Below are positions 1 through 12,200 of a DNA stretch of 64,000 nt, one piece after another. Position numbers and translations under genes: made by a program. Position 1 is the first letter of the stretch. Each line of letters starts with the position of its first letter. The stretch is taken from contig CM035153.1 of the NCBI GenBank assembly GCA_020205615.1, forward strand, positions 78,592,040 to 78,656,039, given 5' to 3'. The notes beneath the pieces were generated by a model. The model had not been told where the DNA came from. It made no database searches and saw only the letters and a list, made by a program, of their open reading frames with translations. This DNA is from Panax quinquefolius. Taxonomy: Eukaryota; Streptophyta; Magnoliopsida; Apiales; Araliaceae.

Positions 1-865
1 TCTATCTTCAAAAAATACTTCATCCCCTGAAGTTGGTCAAACAAGTCATCAATCCTCGGCAATGGATACCGATTCCTTATGGTGATCTTGTTCGACTCCC
101 TGTAGTCTATACACGACCTCATAGACCCATCCTTCTTCTTTACAAATAAGACCAGAGCACTTACGGTGAAACACTCGGCGAATCACACCACGATCGATAG
201 TTCTGAATTGCTCCTTGACTCCTGCTGCAACTCCAGCGGTGCCATCCGTCTGGCGCCTTAGAGATAGGCTCCACACGAGAACAAGCTCAATAGCAAACTC
301 CACATCCATTTGTGGTGGCAACCCTGACAACTCCTTAGGAAACACCTCAGAAAAATCACGAACAAATAGAACATCCTCAATACGGGACTCACCCTTAGAG
401 ATATCCTTCACAAACGCCAAATACCCCTCACAACCCTTTGCTACCAACCTCCCAACCTTCAAAGCTGAAATCAACTTCAACACCCTACTCGGCTGTGAAC
501 CCTGAAACACAAACTTCGGAGACTTCACATCTCCAAATATAACCTTCTTTTCCTGACAATCGATAGTGGCCTGGTGCTTATCCAACCAGTCCATCCCAAG
601 AATGACATCTAAATCATGCATACTCATCGGAAGAAGATTAACGCTATGGATCTTATCCCCAAAACTGATCGTACACCCTCGAAACAAATCAGAAATAACA
701 ACAGAAGTCCCCATCGAGGTAGCAATAGACATAACAAAATCTAAAGATTGAGATGGCACACCTAGGTGCCGAACAAAAGACTGAGCAACAACGGAATGAG
801 TAGAACCTGTATCAAATAAAATAGATGCCTCACGGTTGCCAACTAAAAGAGTACCGAAGAAAGAT
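1..865 (-). pseudogene. Protease and RT start of gypsy G
   Basis: The aspartic protease active site DTG (followed by STHS) is intact at 813-805. About 70 residues later comes the retropepsin-like ILGMDWLDKH block near 600-570. The linker to RT carries the usual LPPQ-DVEF stretch (about 300). The frame then shifts, and RT resumes with the PRIDDLFDQ motif in the first 60 bases. The family makes a polyprotein cleaved in the virus-like particle, where protease matures Gag-Pol and RT copies the RNA. The ORF from 759 to 49 covers only part of this, and its last 60 or so residues are out of frame. Called a pseudogene because of the frameshift. The domain identity is secure. Confidence 0.8.
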
Positions 866-2207
866 TACACGGTGCTTTTCTTTTGCTGGTTATACGTCAA
901 AGCAAACACTCGACCATCCTGACGCTGACCTCCATTGCCACCATTATCACCACCTCCACCATTACCACGTGGATCAGTACAATCCCTAGCAATATGACCC
1001 ATCTGTCCACACAAAAAGCATGCATCGGTGAGTCTGTGGCACTACCTCCCCGGATGATTAGCCCCACAAGTAGCACAAGGAGCTATCAGAATGAAATTTG
1101 GGTTACCCCCACCAGTTGGTCCCGGATAACGACCTTGATTTTATCCCTGCTGACGATTCTGCCACTGCTGATGATTCTGACCATTCCAAGGTAGCTGAAG
1201 CTAACGATTCTGCCCTTGCCGAGGCATCTGCTAATAACCCCTGTTTTGATTCTGGCCACGCCACTGCCCCTGCTGGCCACCACGGTTCCTATTCCACTGA
1301 CCACCTTGATTCTTCCCATGCTGACCCGAAGTTTGACCCTGCTGGTCATCTCTGTCCCTCTTTCGATTACCCTCTGGTTTAGAAGACCGAAAGTCCTGTC
1401 ACTCCATCTCAATATTCTTGGTCGCATTGGCCACTGCTGACACGTCTGCAAACTTGTTGTTAATAAGATGTTGGCGGTACCTATAATGAATCCGCCACTT
1501 GAACTTCTACGCCTGTTCTGCTGCAGTCCCTGCTGAGGTTCCCTCAAATCCTGCCAACCTAGTAAACCTCGTCATGAAGTCCGTGATGGACTCATCATCT
1601 TTCTGTCGAATGGATAGATAGTCTCTAGCATAGGCCTCTTTATCAGCAGCTGGGAAGTACTGCTGATAAAAGACCTCACAAAACTCAGCCCAGCTGAGTG
1701 CCTCGGCATAACCATCACCGTTTGTTAATTTTGTCACCTTCCACCACCTCTGTGCATCCCCTTCCAACTTGTAAGCAGCAAGTAGCACTCTCTGATTATC
1801 TAAGCATCCCAACACATAAAAAATTTTCTCCAGATGGGCAATCCAATTCTCTGCATCAATTGGAGTCGGAGCGGAACTGAATGCTCGTGGTTTCTGCTTC
1901 TGGAACCTCTCCAACCATACATACATCGCACCCCCTGCTGAACATGACCATCCGCATTCCCTTCCACTTCATTTGTCTATTGACAATTATTTCCCGGCTT
2001 CTCTGTTTCAGAATTTACGGTGGCGGGCTTTGCACTGTCTGACTAACTGTGCCACCAACCGAGGTAAAGCATGATTCACTTGCTTTGATTCACCAAGGTA
2101 GCTAATTGAGCATTAATCAGGTCATTAGGTTGCTCATTGGACCGACCTTCACCTCTTCCCCTGTTGTTACCTCGCCTTCTAGTAACTCTAGCTGATCTTC
2201 GAGCCAT
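866..2207 (-). pseudogene. Gag of gypsy G
   Basis: Gag forms the particle shell and binds the genomic RNA. The likely start is the ATG at 2207-2205, which opens a basic N-terminus (MARRSARVTRRRG) that stops near 2083. The capsid-like core lies at 1926-1507, with the WIAHLEKIF, AQRWW and FTRLAGF motifs of plant gypsy Gag. A Q/N/G-rich linker follows (about 1380-1090). Two CCHC knuckles follow it: one eroded, with an in-frame TAG at 1044-1042, and one intact (C-x2-C-x4-H-x4-C, about 1024-983). Stops and frame changes split it into at least three pieces. The plus-strand ORFs across 883-1440 are shadows of the low-complexity linker. Confidence 0.78.
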
Positions 2208-2373
2208 CTAAGAAAGAGATCACGAATAGATAACGAATCAAAATTAGAGACAGATTCGAATATAGCTGATATGATAGCTGAACAAAAAATCAAACAGAAT
2301 AAAAACCTAACCTAGAAGTCTACCCATAACTCATGTGTCAAACCTAAATAGGTTTTCTACAAGAAAGAACCAC
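2208..2373 (-). other. Untranslated leader of gypsy G
   Basis: Short stretch between the primer binding site and the Gag start. No coding potential or notable repeat seen. Confidence 0.5.
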
Positions 2374-2387
2374 AAGCTCGATACTAA
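2374..2387 (-). promoter_or_regulatory. Primer binding site of gypsy G (tRNA-Met type)
   Basis: The plus strand reads agctcgatactaa, the complement of a slightly eroded TGGTATCAGAGC primer site, directly beside the LTR end. It marks where minus-strand DNA synthesis would start and fixes the LTR boundary. Confidence 0.6.
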
Positions 2388-2854
2388 CTCTAATAACCCC
2401 TTTAGAAATAGAAAAGAGGTTACTCAAAACACAATGAGAACTAAGGAAGATCACAAAGCTCTATACCACAAAAGAAAAATCTCATAATAATTCAATGTCA
2501 TAAGACAGACCATAATAAATGCCACACTGGCTCAGTCCACAATCTAAAATAATTATTACAACTTAAATAAATTAATGTATCAAAGCCTAACAAAATATAT
2601 CAGAACTATTGGATTAAAGGAAGCTCTCGTCACACTTGCCCTTGATCCCCCAGATTACCTGCCGGAAGAAAAATGCAGCATAAGCCAAATACCTAGTACG
2701 AATATAGAATATAAATAATGAACCGAAATAACCAACTCATTTAAATGAAATGAGACAAAATGAACTGAAACGAAACGAACAAAACTAACACAACGAAATA
2801 ATAGGCTGAATCAAATGGTTGGGTGTTATTTCATATCAAGCTCAAAACAGATAG

Positions 2855-2935
2855 TAATATACCTTGCCACATAGGCAAGTCAAATAATACCACACAGGCA
2901 ATCAAAATAATGCCACACAGGCAATCACACATCGA
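2855..2935. repeat. Short tandem repeat with TGCC-GGCA palindromes
   Basis: Three to four imperfect 23-24 bp units of the type GCCACACAGGCAATCAAAATAAT. Each contains the small inverted repeat TGCC/GGCA. It lies in the U5 side of LTR G. Confidence 0.6.
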
Positions 2936-3860
2936 ACTACGCAATCCAGATGCGTGCAAAATTGGAAGGCGTGTTTGGCACAAACATCACCACTCCGCAG
3001 AATAGAACAGAACAGAAAACTAGGGTTGACCCATATGCCTCCCACAACAAAACAACAAATGGACAACTCCCATCGGAGCACAAAACAGAGACGCCGTGGA
3101 CTGATCACACCGCCACGGAAGGTGTCATGCCTTGGTGCCAAGAGGACATGCCTGTGGTACCTCCACAGGTGGTTATAGCTCAGGTATACCCTACGGTATT
3201 CTAACAAAAATACCATGTCACAACAAATACGACACAATATCAACACAAAGGAGGTTCTAACGTGTACATGTTAAATCGAACGAATCATCAACACAAGTCT
3301 CTAGAAATATACTAATATGTACATCACTACGAAAATAGAAATAAATATTAAACATGATAAATGAGTTCAAAGAGTACAAGTTGTGATATTCTAAAGATCA
3401 AAATAAACTATCATATGAACTTCACTAAGATCAAGGTATCGAGACAATATTCTCAATCAAAACGAGAAGCAAAACGAACAAACTAAAATTAAAGAGTATT
3501 GTTGAATGAGTACGTAATCCGTACCTGGATTAAGGAATGTAATACCCAAAGTATATTCCAAAAACTCGTTTAGACTATCTCCGTTTAATCTAAAAAATTT
3601 AATAAGATTTTATTACAATCCAATCATTAATAACATAATACAATTAAATTTTATTATTAAAAAATTTTATAACTATGTCGATAAAATTAATTAATTCAAA
3701 TTAATATACATAACTTCAATTGATTTACTAATTTAATTTATAAATTTCATGGCCAAAAGTTTATTAACATTTAATATAATATATATATATATATCATATA
3801 ATAATAATAATAATAATAAAATCAACGCTTTCTTCTTAATCTCTTTATCAAACTGTATTA

Positions 3861-3861
<1 letters not shown>

Positions 3862-3914
<53 letters not shown>
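3862..3914. repeat. (TA)n microsatellite
   Basis: Uninterrupted TA dinucleotides in LTR G. The reading frame across it (3749-3961) is an artefact of the repeat. Confidence 0.95.
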
Positions 3915-3915
<1 letters not shown>

Positions 3916-4517
3916 AAATGCCTGCCAAAATCAACTTGCAAAACTTTTTTTAAAAAAATAAAATCTAATTCATTATATATAACTTGTAAAAGCAATTCAC
4001 TGATGCCGATTGAATGATTACTATCCTGACTTCACTTGAATACTTAAATCAATTAGGTTCATCATATATATGATATACATCGATTATAGAAGCATTGATA
4101 AATATTAGCAATTTACCTGACAAAATAATAAACTGTGATCCCCCTCCTTTTTGCCACAACTCAGCCGCTTGCTTTCTTCTTTCCCAAACTTGTATTAGAC
4201 GTAATGTTTAAGTGAATTAGGTTTAGTTATTTATTCACTAAAAAAAATAGATTTTATTAATTAATATATTTATTAACTCTCCAAATTTTAACAGGATTTT
4301 AAATTTTTACACAATTATAAATTTGACCCACTTAATTTAAAGCCCAATTTTACAAATTTAATTTATCCAACACTTATTAATACATTAGCCCACAAAAATT
4401 AAATGACTATTTTGACCCAAAATAAATGACAAAGTCCAATTAATATGTTTTAAAACAAAGTAATAATTTATTTTCATTATATTTTTTATTTTTTTTAATT
4501 TTTTTTTGGGCATTACA

Positions 4518-4877
4518 TGATCGTTGATGTTCGGCCTTCAATTTTTGACAAGTTAATAAGCACTTACTCACATACTCGGCGATCTCTCTCTTAATGTTTG
4601 GCCACCAAAAAATCTATCGAATGTCTTGATACATCTTAGTACTACAAGGATGAATCGAGTACCTCGAACTATGATCTTCTTGTAAGACTTGATCCTTTCA
4701 CCGTCTTCCTTGTCAAGTTAGTCAACGAAGTAGCTATCTTCGAAAAACCCTGGATGAATCTTCGATAGTATCCCGCTAACCCTAGGAAACTCCGCACCTC
4801 AGTCGGCGATTTTGGTTGTTCCCAATTCATCACGGCTTCCACCTTCACTAGATCTACTAAAATCCCATCATGGTCAA
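4518..4877 (-). pseudogene. Gypsy B fragment: RT tail fused to integrase zinc-binding region
   Basis: Minus strand from 4877 carries the post-catalytic RT block [22 protein letters not shown] and LTNLTRK (to about 4700). It then jumps directly to the integrase N-terminal region with [26 protein letters not shown] and CLLTC (to 4518). The whole RNase H segment that should lie between is missing, so B carries an internal deletion at about 4690. A TAG interrupts the integrase part. The left end is cut by the LTR of gypsy G and the right end by gypsy A. The reading continues exactly in the right-hand fragment at 36208, through the motif LGHLID. Confidence 0.82.
4873..4877. repeat. Target site duplication GTCAA (left copy) of gypsy A
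   Basis: GTCAA precedes the LTR start TGTAAAGCCC. The same five bases follow the right LTR at 36208-36212. Removing the insert and one copy restores the RT reading frame of gypsy B. Confidence 0.95.
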
Positions 4878-6239
4878 TGTAAAGCCCCCAAATTCGGGTA
4901 CTTAAAACTCGAACTCGGTGCTTCACGATACCATTTCTATGAGCGGAATAATACTAATACTAATAACAATAATATAAAGATCAACTTAATTTACATATCA
5001 TCAGAGTCTAACTCCCAAGTACGTAACCTTTAATACAATCCTCCCAATACATGATAAATAATATATATCATACTTGTCTTAATAATAACAAACTATTACA
5101 TAAACTACCACAAATCTTATTTGGTTAGCTTTCCTTTTCCTTTGTTTTTGCATGAGCCTTCTGGTTCTTCACACTTAGCTGAAAACATTTAAATTAAGCA
5201 AGGATGAGCATTTGAGTGCCCAACAAGTAATAACAATTATATATATAAGCTGAAAGAATTTAAATATTCTTTATACTACCCTTCTACAACAAATCAATAG
5301 TTGTGAAGTAATCTTAACCGATAATAATAACATAATAACCCTCTTTCAAATTTTTGAAACTACGTATTGACTATAAATAGGGTTAAGGTGACATACTACG
5401 AACATTATTTTCATTTTCAAAAAGGTTAAACAGAACTTCATCTATAAACCGTCATAACTTACAGGCAAGGGGGTGATCAGCCCGTTGTACCCTGTATTGA
5501 TCAATACTACATGCAAGAACGATATTATCATTCATTCTGTCCACCTTGGGTGCATAAAAGTTTTCTCGTGTAAGGGATGTTCATACTTGTTGGGGTTCCA
5601 AACCAAAGCAATTCGATTAGATAATAGTAAGGTTTTATCTTATTCAATAATAATCTATAATTCAACATATACATATACGGGTAATTAACAAAGGTGTATC
5701 AACATGTGATTAAATGCAATGATTATCCAAGTGGGGACACTTGTATAACTATTTATAGAAATTAACGAACATGATATATATCTGAATTACCAAATACTAA
5801 CATGTTGATAATCAATGAGCGTATATGATATAGGGTTAATAATCTATCTGATAATAATATAATTACGAAACATTCTTACTCATGTCCATTCATAAAGAAA
5901 AATGCAAAGGTAGGACACTTCACACGATCTTATTGAGTTCTGATTCGCAACTTAGTTTTATCTTTTTTATATCGACGACTATCATTAATCGGATCATTCG
6001 TTCGATTAGAACAATATACTATACCTCAAAGTACTGCATTTCGTAGTCAGCACATAACTTAATCACATTATCACACATGTTATTCGGCGGTCGTTGAATC
6101 ACAAACAAACATTAACACAATCAAAATATCTATGTCCGGATCAATTTAAAACATGCCGATTACATCGATGACTTTATCGAATAATTATCGAGTCTAAGAC
6201 TCTATCCAGTAATTCCATAACTGTAAATATCGGTCATAT

Positions 6240-7330
6240 TATTTTTAAATGACTCATAATAATTTTAAAACATTTATTATAATTTATCATTGAATTTTCA
6301 AAACACACGGAATCATTATTAAATGATTTAAATATTAAACAATTCTATTATCATTAATATTTAATTAATATTAAACTATTAATGAAACCATTGCCAAAAT
6401 ATTAAAGTTATTTATAATAACTCAAAATATTCTTAAAGTATTAATATTACCTTAACTAATTTTTAAAACATTTAAAATCATTTATAAATAATTACCATTA
6501 ATATTTAAATATTAATGTACCATTTAGCAAAATTATAAAAGTCATTAAGTATAACTTAAAATATTTTTAATTCATTTATATCCTTTTTAAATGATTTTTA
6601 ATTTAATAAAACCATTTTTAAACCATTTATTTAATATAATTATTAAATAAATTTAATATCATTAATGTTAAATAAATATCATTAATATTAAATTATTAAT
6701 GAAATTATCCTTTAAATATTAAAAGTTGTGTTTTATAACTTAAAATATCTTTAAACATTTTATTTTCATTTAAAATGATTTTTATAATAATAAAATCATT
6801 TTTAAACTAAATTATTTAATATAGTCATTAAATAACTTTAATATCATTAATAATAATTAATTAATAAAATTTACCTTTAAATATTGAAAGTTATATTTTA
6901 TAACTTAAAATATTTTTAAATATCTTATTATTATTTAAAATGATTTTAATATAATAAAATCATTTTTAAATTATTTATTTAATTCATTTATTAAATAAAT
7001 TAATTATCATTAATATTAATTTATTAATGAATTTCATTACAAACTATTAAAAGTCATTAAAAATAACTTAAAATATTTTCTTATTCCATAATATAATTTT
7101 AAATGATTTTTCAAATATTAAAATCATTTTAAATAATTTTTAATATAATAATTAAATAAATTAATTACCTTTAATATTTCAAAAATATTAAATATTTATG
7201 AAATATACTTAAAATAATTAAAAACTATTTTTCAAAATTTAAAATAATTTTTAATAATTAATTTTGTATTTTAATAATTAAACACTAATTTTCTATAATT
7301 ATTTAATAAAAATATAATTTTTATAAATAA
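6240..7330. repeat. AT-rich tandem repeat in gypsy A LTR, left copy
   Basis: Five to six degenerate units of about 130-177 bp, each starting near ATTAATGAAA and containing AAAGTTATATTTTATAACTT-like and AAAATGATTTT/AAAATCATTTT palindromes. Unit starts lie near 6383, 6512, 6689, 6861 and 7023. The same array occurs at 32730-33830. No coding content. Confidence 0.8.
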
Positions 7331-7591
7331 TCTATCGCTAAAGACCACCTATAGCGTGACAGGCTGTCATTTATAGGTGTTCTTCATGTTCTTCATGAAA
7401 ACCCATAACACCAACACAGTTACCAAGCTAGCTAGTTTGACCATAATTAATTCCTCACACAAAGTGTTTCTGGACATGTTGTTGATTAGATCGTGTAGTT
7501 CTAATGCAATACTACAAGATCCAACAACAAACATGATCACAACATGCACCAATTGAAAGATCTAAGGGCCTAAAGTAGCTGTTAGAGGCTA

Positions 7592-7624
7592 TTCTTCATT
7601 TCTGGGTTGCCCAGAAATGAAGAA
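7592..7624. repeat. Perfect 15 bp hairpin in the left LTR of gypsy A
   Basis: TTCTTCATTTCTGGG, a 3-base spacer, then its exact reverse complement. A shorter relative (TTTCTGGGC/GCCCAGAAA) lies at 8017-8035. Both are reduced in the right LTR (34079-34107 and near 34500). Confidence 0.9.
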
Positions 7625-8108
7625 CAGCTCGAACATACACCTTTGGGCTTCCACAACTTGTTGGTCATGTAATAGTTTAGCGATCTATCGATTTCAGGTT
7701 GAAGGCAACATGTACGACTACAGATCCATTTCATAATATTATCATAACAACAACATATCAAACATAAAAGGTCCGGTCAAACTACTGTCAGAAACACGTT
7801 CTTGAAGTTTTTTGGAATTTCCAGAAAACGAAATCGTGAGCTTCTGCACCACTTTGACCAATCACTACTATCGGTTCGATTAATATTAAAGAGATTTTAA
7901 GGCATAAACATTGAGTTTATATAGCAGACTACAACTTAGACACAACAATCAAACCAATAAATTAACAAACTGACAGATCCAAGGCCAACAAAAACTTGTC
8001 AGACGCTAGTTCACGGTTTCTGGGCTGCCCAGAAATGGTCCGGTTAATGCTAGTGAACGGATTTTGACCGGTTATAACTTACAATCTACTCATCCAATGA
8101 TCTTGTTT

Positions 8109-8111
8109 CCA
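8109..8111. repeat. Target duplication CCA of the CACTA element (left)
   Basis: CCA flanks both ends (also 18296-18298). The uninterrupted LTR at about 34583 reads gtttccacttgcag, the predicted empty site. Three-base duplications are the rule for CACTA elements. Confidence 0.9.
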
Positions 8112-8340
8112 CACCAGTACAAAGTACCTAATAGACAACACTTAAACCACAAAGTTTTTTATAAAAACGTTGTGGTATTTTTTTTTACAACATTTTAAAA
8201 AAAAACGAACGTTGTAGATATATAGGCAAAAACATTATCTATTTAAAAGGGCATTTTTTTTGTTTTAATTAGATAACGTTTTTTTTTAAAATTGTTGTCT
8301 ACCAAGAAAAACACGGAGCATGAACTGAAGACTTAAAATT
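8112..8340. repeat. Left terminal inverted repeat and subterminal repeats of CACTA
   Basis: Terminal CACCAGTACAAAG is followed by about six to seven copies of AAAACGTTGT-like motifs in both orientations. In En/Spm such motifs bind the TNPA-type protein. Confidence 0.75.
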
Positions 8341-9230
8341 AAAACATACGTCTTTTCCTCTCCATGGGCTCGTCAGTGCACAGAGCTTCGGTTTCCTTCG
8401 GTCTTTTTCTCTCTTTCAGTTTCCTCTCTTCGTTCCTTCTCTCTTCAGTTCTCTTTTAGTTTTCATCTCTGGTAATGCAGTGTTGGTTGTGTTCGATCTG
8501 ATTGGGTGTACCTTCTCTCTGAGGCTGAAATTTAAAGATCTTTAATTGGGTGTTTGAAGATAAGCTATTTCGGGGCTACAGTTTAATCGTAAGTTCTTCA
8601 TCTCTTTGGATTTGTTCTGGCATGTGTTTATTTTTAAGCTATTTACAGTCTGCTTAGTATTTTCAACCCATTTACAGTCTTCTTAGTGTTGATTCATTAA
8701 CTTAGTGTTTCTTTTATATTGGTAGCATAGGGGTGGCAGCAGTGGTGGTTTCTCTGTCTCCTCCACTAAAAATTAGGTTTTAATTTCTTACTTGTTAATT
8801 TTCCCTAAAATTTAGGTTTTAATAAGAAATTTTAAAAGATTTTTGGAGCTAATTTGGAGCTTCTAAGTGTTATTGAAGGCTAATTAAATCTAGAGGATTA
8901 CATTAAGTGTTATTGACTGTATTTTTAGCTCTGAAGTTTAATATCGGGTTCTCAACAAAAATGCCATAGGGTCTGATTTGTTGACTGTATTTGTCTGTAA
9001 ATGTGGTTCTTCAATGGAGGTTTTCTTTTGGAATGTAGAATTGTAGATTTATGTGCTATTATAATGATTAGTTTTTTGTTTTTCTAACTAGCATTTGCCT
9101 CTGTTTTCTCTTGTGTGGTTGATAGTAACATTTCTTTTATGTAGTTTAGCTAATTGATAATTAACTGAGTGCTTATTCAGTGTTTTATATTTAATGTTGG
9201 ACTCTAGATGACATGTTTTGTTTTTTTAAG
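8341..9230 (+). promoter_or_regulatory. Leader region of the CACTA transposase gene
   Basis: No ORF. A CT-rich stretch at 8375-8470 looks like an untranslated first exon. It could end at the splice-donor-like CTCTG/GTAATG near 8471. The rest is AT-rich, and a T-rich tract ending in AAG lies just before the transposase ATG. Confidence 0.4.
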
Positions 9231-12200
9231 ATGGATAAGTCATGGATTTGTGCTGATAGAAGGTCACGAGAGTATGAACTAGGCGTTGATGAATTCTTGA
9301 GGTTTACGGTAGACAACGCGAGAAATGTGAATCTTATTCATTGTCCTTGCGTAAAATGTGGAAACATTTTAAAATTTGGTGCCAGAATTATACGGGATCA
9401 CTTGTATTTTAATGGGGTTGATACTAGTTATCACACTTGGATATAGCATGGAGAACCTAATATGTTAGATGGAGATGCAAATAAACCTTTTAGAGGCACC
9501 TCTTTGAACAAGGCTATATCTACGAAATAATAGATATGGAAGATAATGGTTTTGGGGATTTATCAAATGATCCGTGTGAGTTTCTTAATGTGATTGGGGA
9601 TGGAGATGAACCCTTGTACCCTGGTTGTAAATTTAGTAAGTTAGGTGCACTTGTTAGACTTTCTACAATTTGATAGCAAAAGCATGGGTTGAGTGATGTT
9701 GGTTTCACAGAGCACTTGATTTTTCTGACTGAACTTCTTCTAGAAGGTAACCAATTACCTTGCTCCTTGTACGAGGCAAAGAAGACTTTACATGCCTTAG
9801 GAATGGATTATGAGAAATACATGCTTGCCCTAATCACTGCATCTGGTATAGAAAGGAATTTGAACAGGTAACTAATTGCCCAAAATGTTCTCTCTCAAGG
9901 TGGAAGATGGATAAGAATGAGCATGTAAGAGAAGGGGTGCCTACGAAGGTTTTGTGGTACTTTCCTCATATCCCAAGGTTTAAACGTATGTTTAAATCTA
10001 GCAGGACAGTTGAGAATTTGACTTGGCATGCTAATAATAAAATGAGCGATGGTCATATGCGTCATCCATCAGATTGACCATCTTGGAAGCTAGTGGATGA
10101 TAAGTGGCCGGAGTTTGGTAAAGACCCTATAAACCTTAGACTTACTCTTTCAGCTGATGGGATCAATCCTCATGGTTCTCTTAGTAGTAGATACAGTAGT
10201 TGGCCTATTATAATGATTATTTATAATCTTCCACCTTGGTTATGTATGAAAAGAAAGTTCATGATATTGACTTTGTTGATCTCGGGTCCTAAACAAGCCG
10301 GTAATGATATAGATGTCTACTTGGAACCATTGATTGATGATTTGAAGTGTTTGTGGAAGGGGGTTCCAGGGGTGTATGATGCATTTAGAGGAGAATACTT
10401 CATGCTCAAAGCCCAATTAATGTGGACTATTAATGACTTTCCTGCCTATGGGAACTTATCTAGATGTGTTGTAAAAGGTTATAAAGCATGTCTTATATGT
10501 GGCGATGATACACCTAGCCATAGGTTGACACATGGTAAAAAAGTTTGTTACATTGGCCACCGAAGATTCTTGCATCAAGATCATTCATTTCGGAAGCAAC
10601 GAGTAACATTTAATGGAGAACAAGAATTTAGACCACCTCCTGTGTCACTAACGGGAGAGGAAGTATTTAGAAAGGTTGATGGTTTCACTCATGCTGTTGA
10701 TGATAAGGATAACAGGTCTTGTTGGAAGAGGAAGACAATATTCTTTGAATTAGAGTATTGGAAGTTTCTTCATTTTAGACATTGTCTTGATGTTATGCAT
10801 ATTAAGAAAAATGTATGCGATAGCATTATTGGTACATTATTGGAGATTTTGGGGAAAAACAAAGATTGGGTTGCAGCTCCATTAGACCTCTTAGAAATGG
10901 GGGTTAAGACTTATTTGCGATCAGATTTTGGGGGAAAAAGGACACGTTTGCCTCCAAGTACTTGGAATCTATCGAGCGTAGAGAAAAGATTTTTATGTAA
11001 TTCTTTGTATGGCATGAAAGTCCCGTAAGTTTACGCTTCTAATATCAAAAGTCTTGTATCATTGCAAGACCTAAAACTCTAAGGGCTTAAGTCTCATGAT
11101 CATCATACCTTAATGCAACAATTGCTTCCCTGTTGCTTTACGTTCGGTGATGGAAAGACACATGAGGTATGCAATAATCGATTGTGTTTTTCTTTAATGA
11201 GATATCGACAAAGTTATCGACATTTCAAAACTAGATAAAATGCTGGTGATGTAGTGGTAACCTTGTGTTTGCTTGAAGAAGTATTTTCCACCATCATTCT
11301 TTGATATCATGATTCATATCGTGGTACATCTTGTTAGAGAAGTTTGATTATGTGGGGCGATTTACTTTAGATGGATGTATCCATTTGAAAGATTCATGAA
11401 AGTATTAAAAGGGTATATACGTAATCATAATCGGCCTGAAGTTTGCATGGCTGAATGTTATATTGGTGAAGAAGCTTCAGAGTTTTGCGAGGAATATTTA
11501 TCTGATGTTAGTACTATTGGGATCCCATCGAGGCGAAGAATGGGTCGTACACAACCCTTATCTGGTGCTACCATAGAATCTAAGAAGCATGACATGTTAG
11601 ACCAAGCACATCGTTGTGTATTAGAAAACACGGATGAAGTTGAACCATATATCAGGTAATTTAAAAAAATTTCTATATAATATAGAAGAATTTTGTCTTA
11701 TAATTCAACGACTAAAATCTGATTGTCTTCTATTTCATGTAGTGAACATATGATACATCTGAAAGAAACTTATCCGAGATTCAAAAAAAGAACAAAGTGG
11801 CTACAAGATTTGCATAATCGCACATTCATTGATTGGTTTCGCAAAAGGGTAAAATTGTGTTTATCTTTGTAATTGTTTGATGGTTGCTCTTGTTTATTTT
11901 TTTGATTTATATTATTTTGGATTCAGGATTCACATGAACTTACCCAAGCATTCAATGATATAACGGAGACTTTGCGGTGGCTTTCGGATGGCCCGTGTAT
12001 GGAAGTACTAAAGTATAAAAGGTACATTGTAAATGGACTGCACTTTAACACCAAATCACGTGATGATGATGTGAAATTTGTTCAAAATAGTGGAGTGCAC
12101 CTAGTGGCAAAGACAATGCACGACTTTCTAGTGCAAAGGATAAAAAATCTGTTGTGGGAGACATGAGTTTTATGGGGTCATTCAGAAATATGGGAGCTAG

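Larger units (their letters stand above)
1..4517 (-). mobile_element. Ty3/gypsy element G, 5' part, cut by the window edge
   Basis: Minus-strand LTR retrotransposon. In element order it shows the 5' LTR (4517 down to about 2389), a primer binding site, gag starting at 2207, protease and the beginning of reverse transcriptase, which leaves the window at base 1. The order gag-PR-RT and the Gag and RT wording fit a Tekay/Del-like chromovirus, but the diagnostic chromodomain is outside the window. The element interrupts the integrase of gypsy B at 4517/4518. Its target duplication cannot be tested because the other end is absent. Frameshifts and stops make it non-functional. Confidence 0.85.
2389..4517 (-). 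repeat. 5' LTR of gypsy G
   Basis: In element sense it starts TGTAATGCCC at 4517 and ends GGGGTTATTAGA at about 2389 (terminal CA eroded to GA), next to the primer site; length about 2.13 kb. It contains a long (TA)n tract (3862-3914), a very AT-rich 3' third and a short hairpin repeat at 2860-2935. No second copy lies in the window, so the boundary rests on the terminal inverted motif and the primer site. The small ORFs inside it (for example 2823-3246 and 3749-3961) are not credible genes. Confidence 0.7.
4878..8111 (-). repeat. 3' LTR of gypsy A, first segment
   Basis: The plus strand begins TGTAAAGCCCCC and matches 31372-34590 base for base over most of its length, with roughly one difference in ten by eye and several short indels. 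It contains an AT-rich tandem repeat (6240-7330) and two Ttt-ctggg hairpins. The small ORFs at 5473-5688 (plus) and 7367-7552 (minus) recur in the other LTR. The copy is interrupted at 8111 by the CACTA element and resumes at 18299. Confidence 0.93.

Noticed and set aside
883..1440. Plus-strand ORFs rich in Thr, Ser, Ile and Leu
   Set aside because: They are the reverse reading of the Q/N/G-rich Gag linker on the minus strand.
3749..3961. ORF with Tyr-Ile runs
   Set aside because: Translation of a (TA)n microsatellite; the same applies to 59829-60044.
3538..4517. A separate short LTR starting TGTAATACCC at 3538
   Set aside because: The ends look like LTR termini, but no primer site, polypurine tract or duplication fits. 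The primer site at 2374-2387 supports one longer LTR.
9520..9708. Minus-strand ORF inside the CACTA transposase
   Set aside because: Opposite strand of recognisable TNP2-like sequence.
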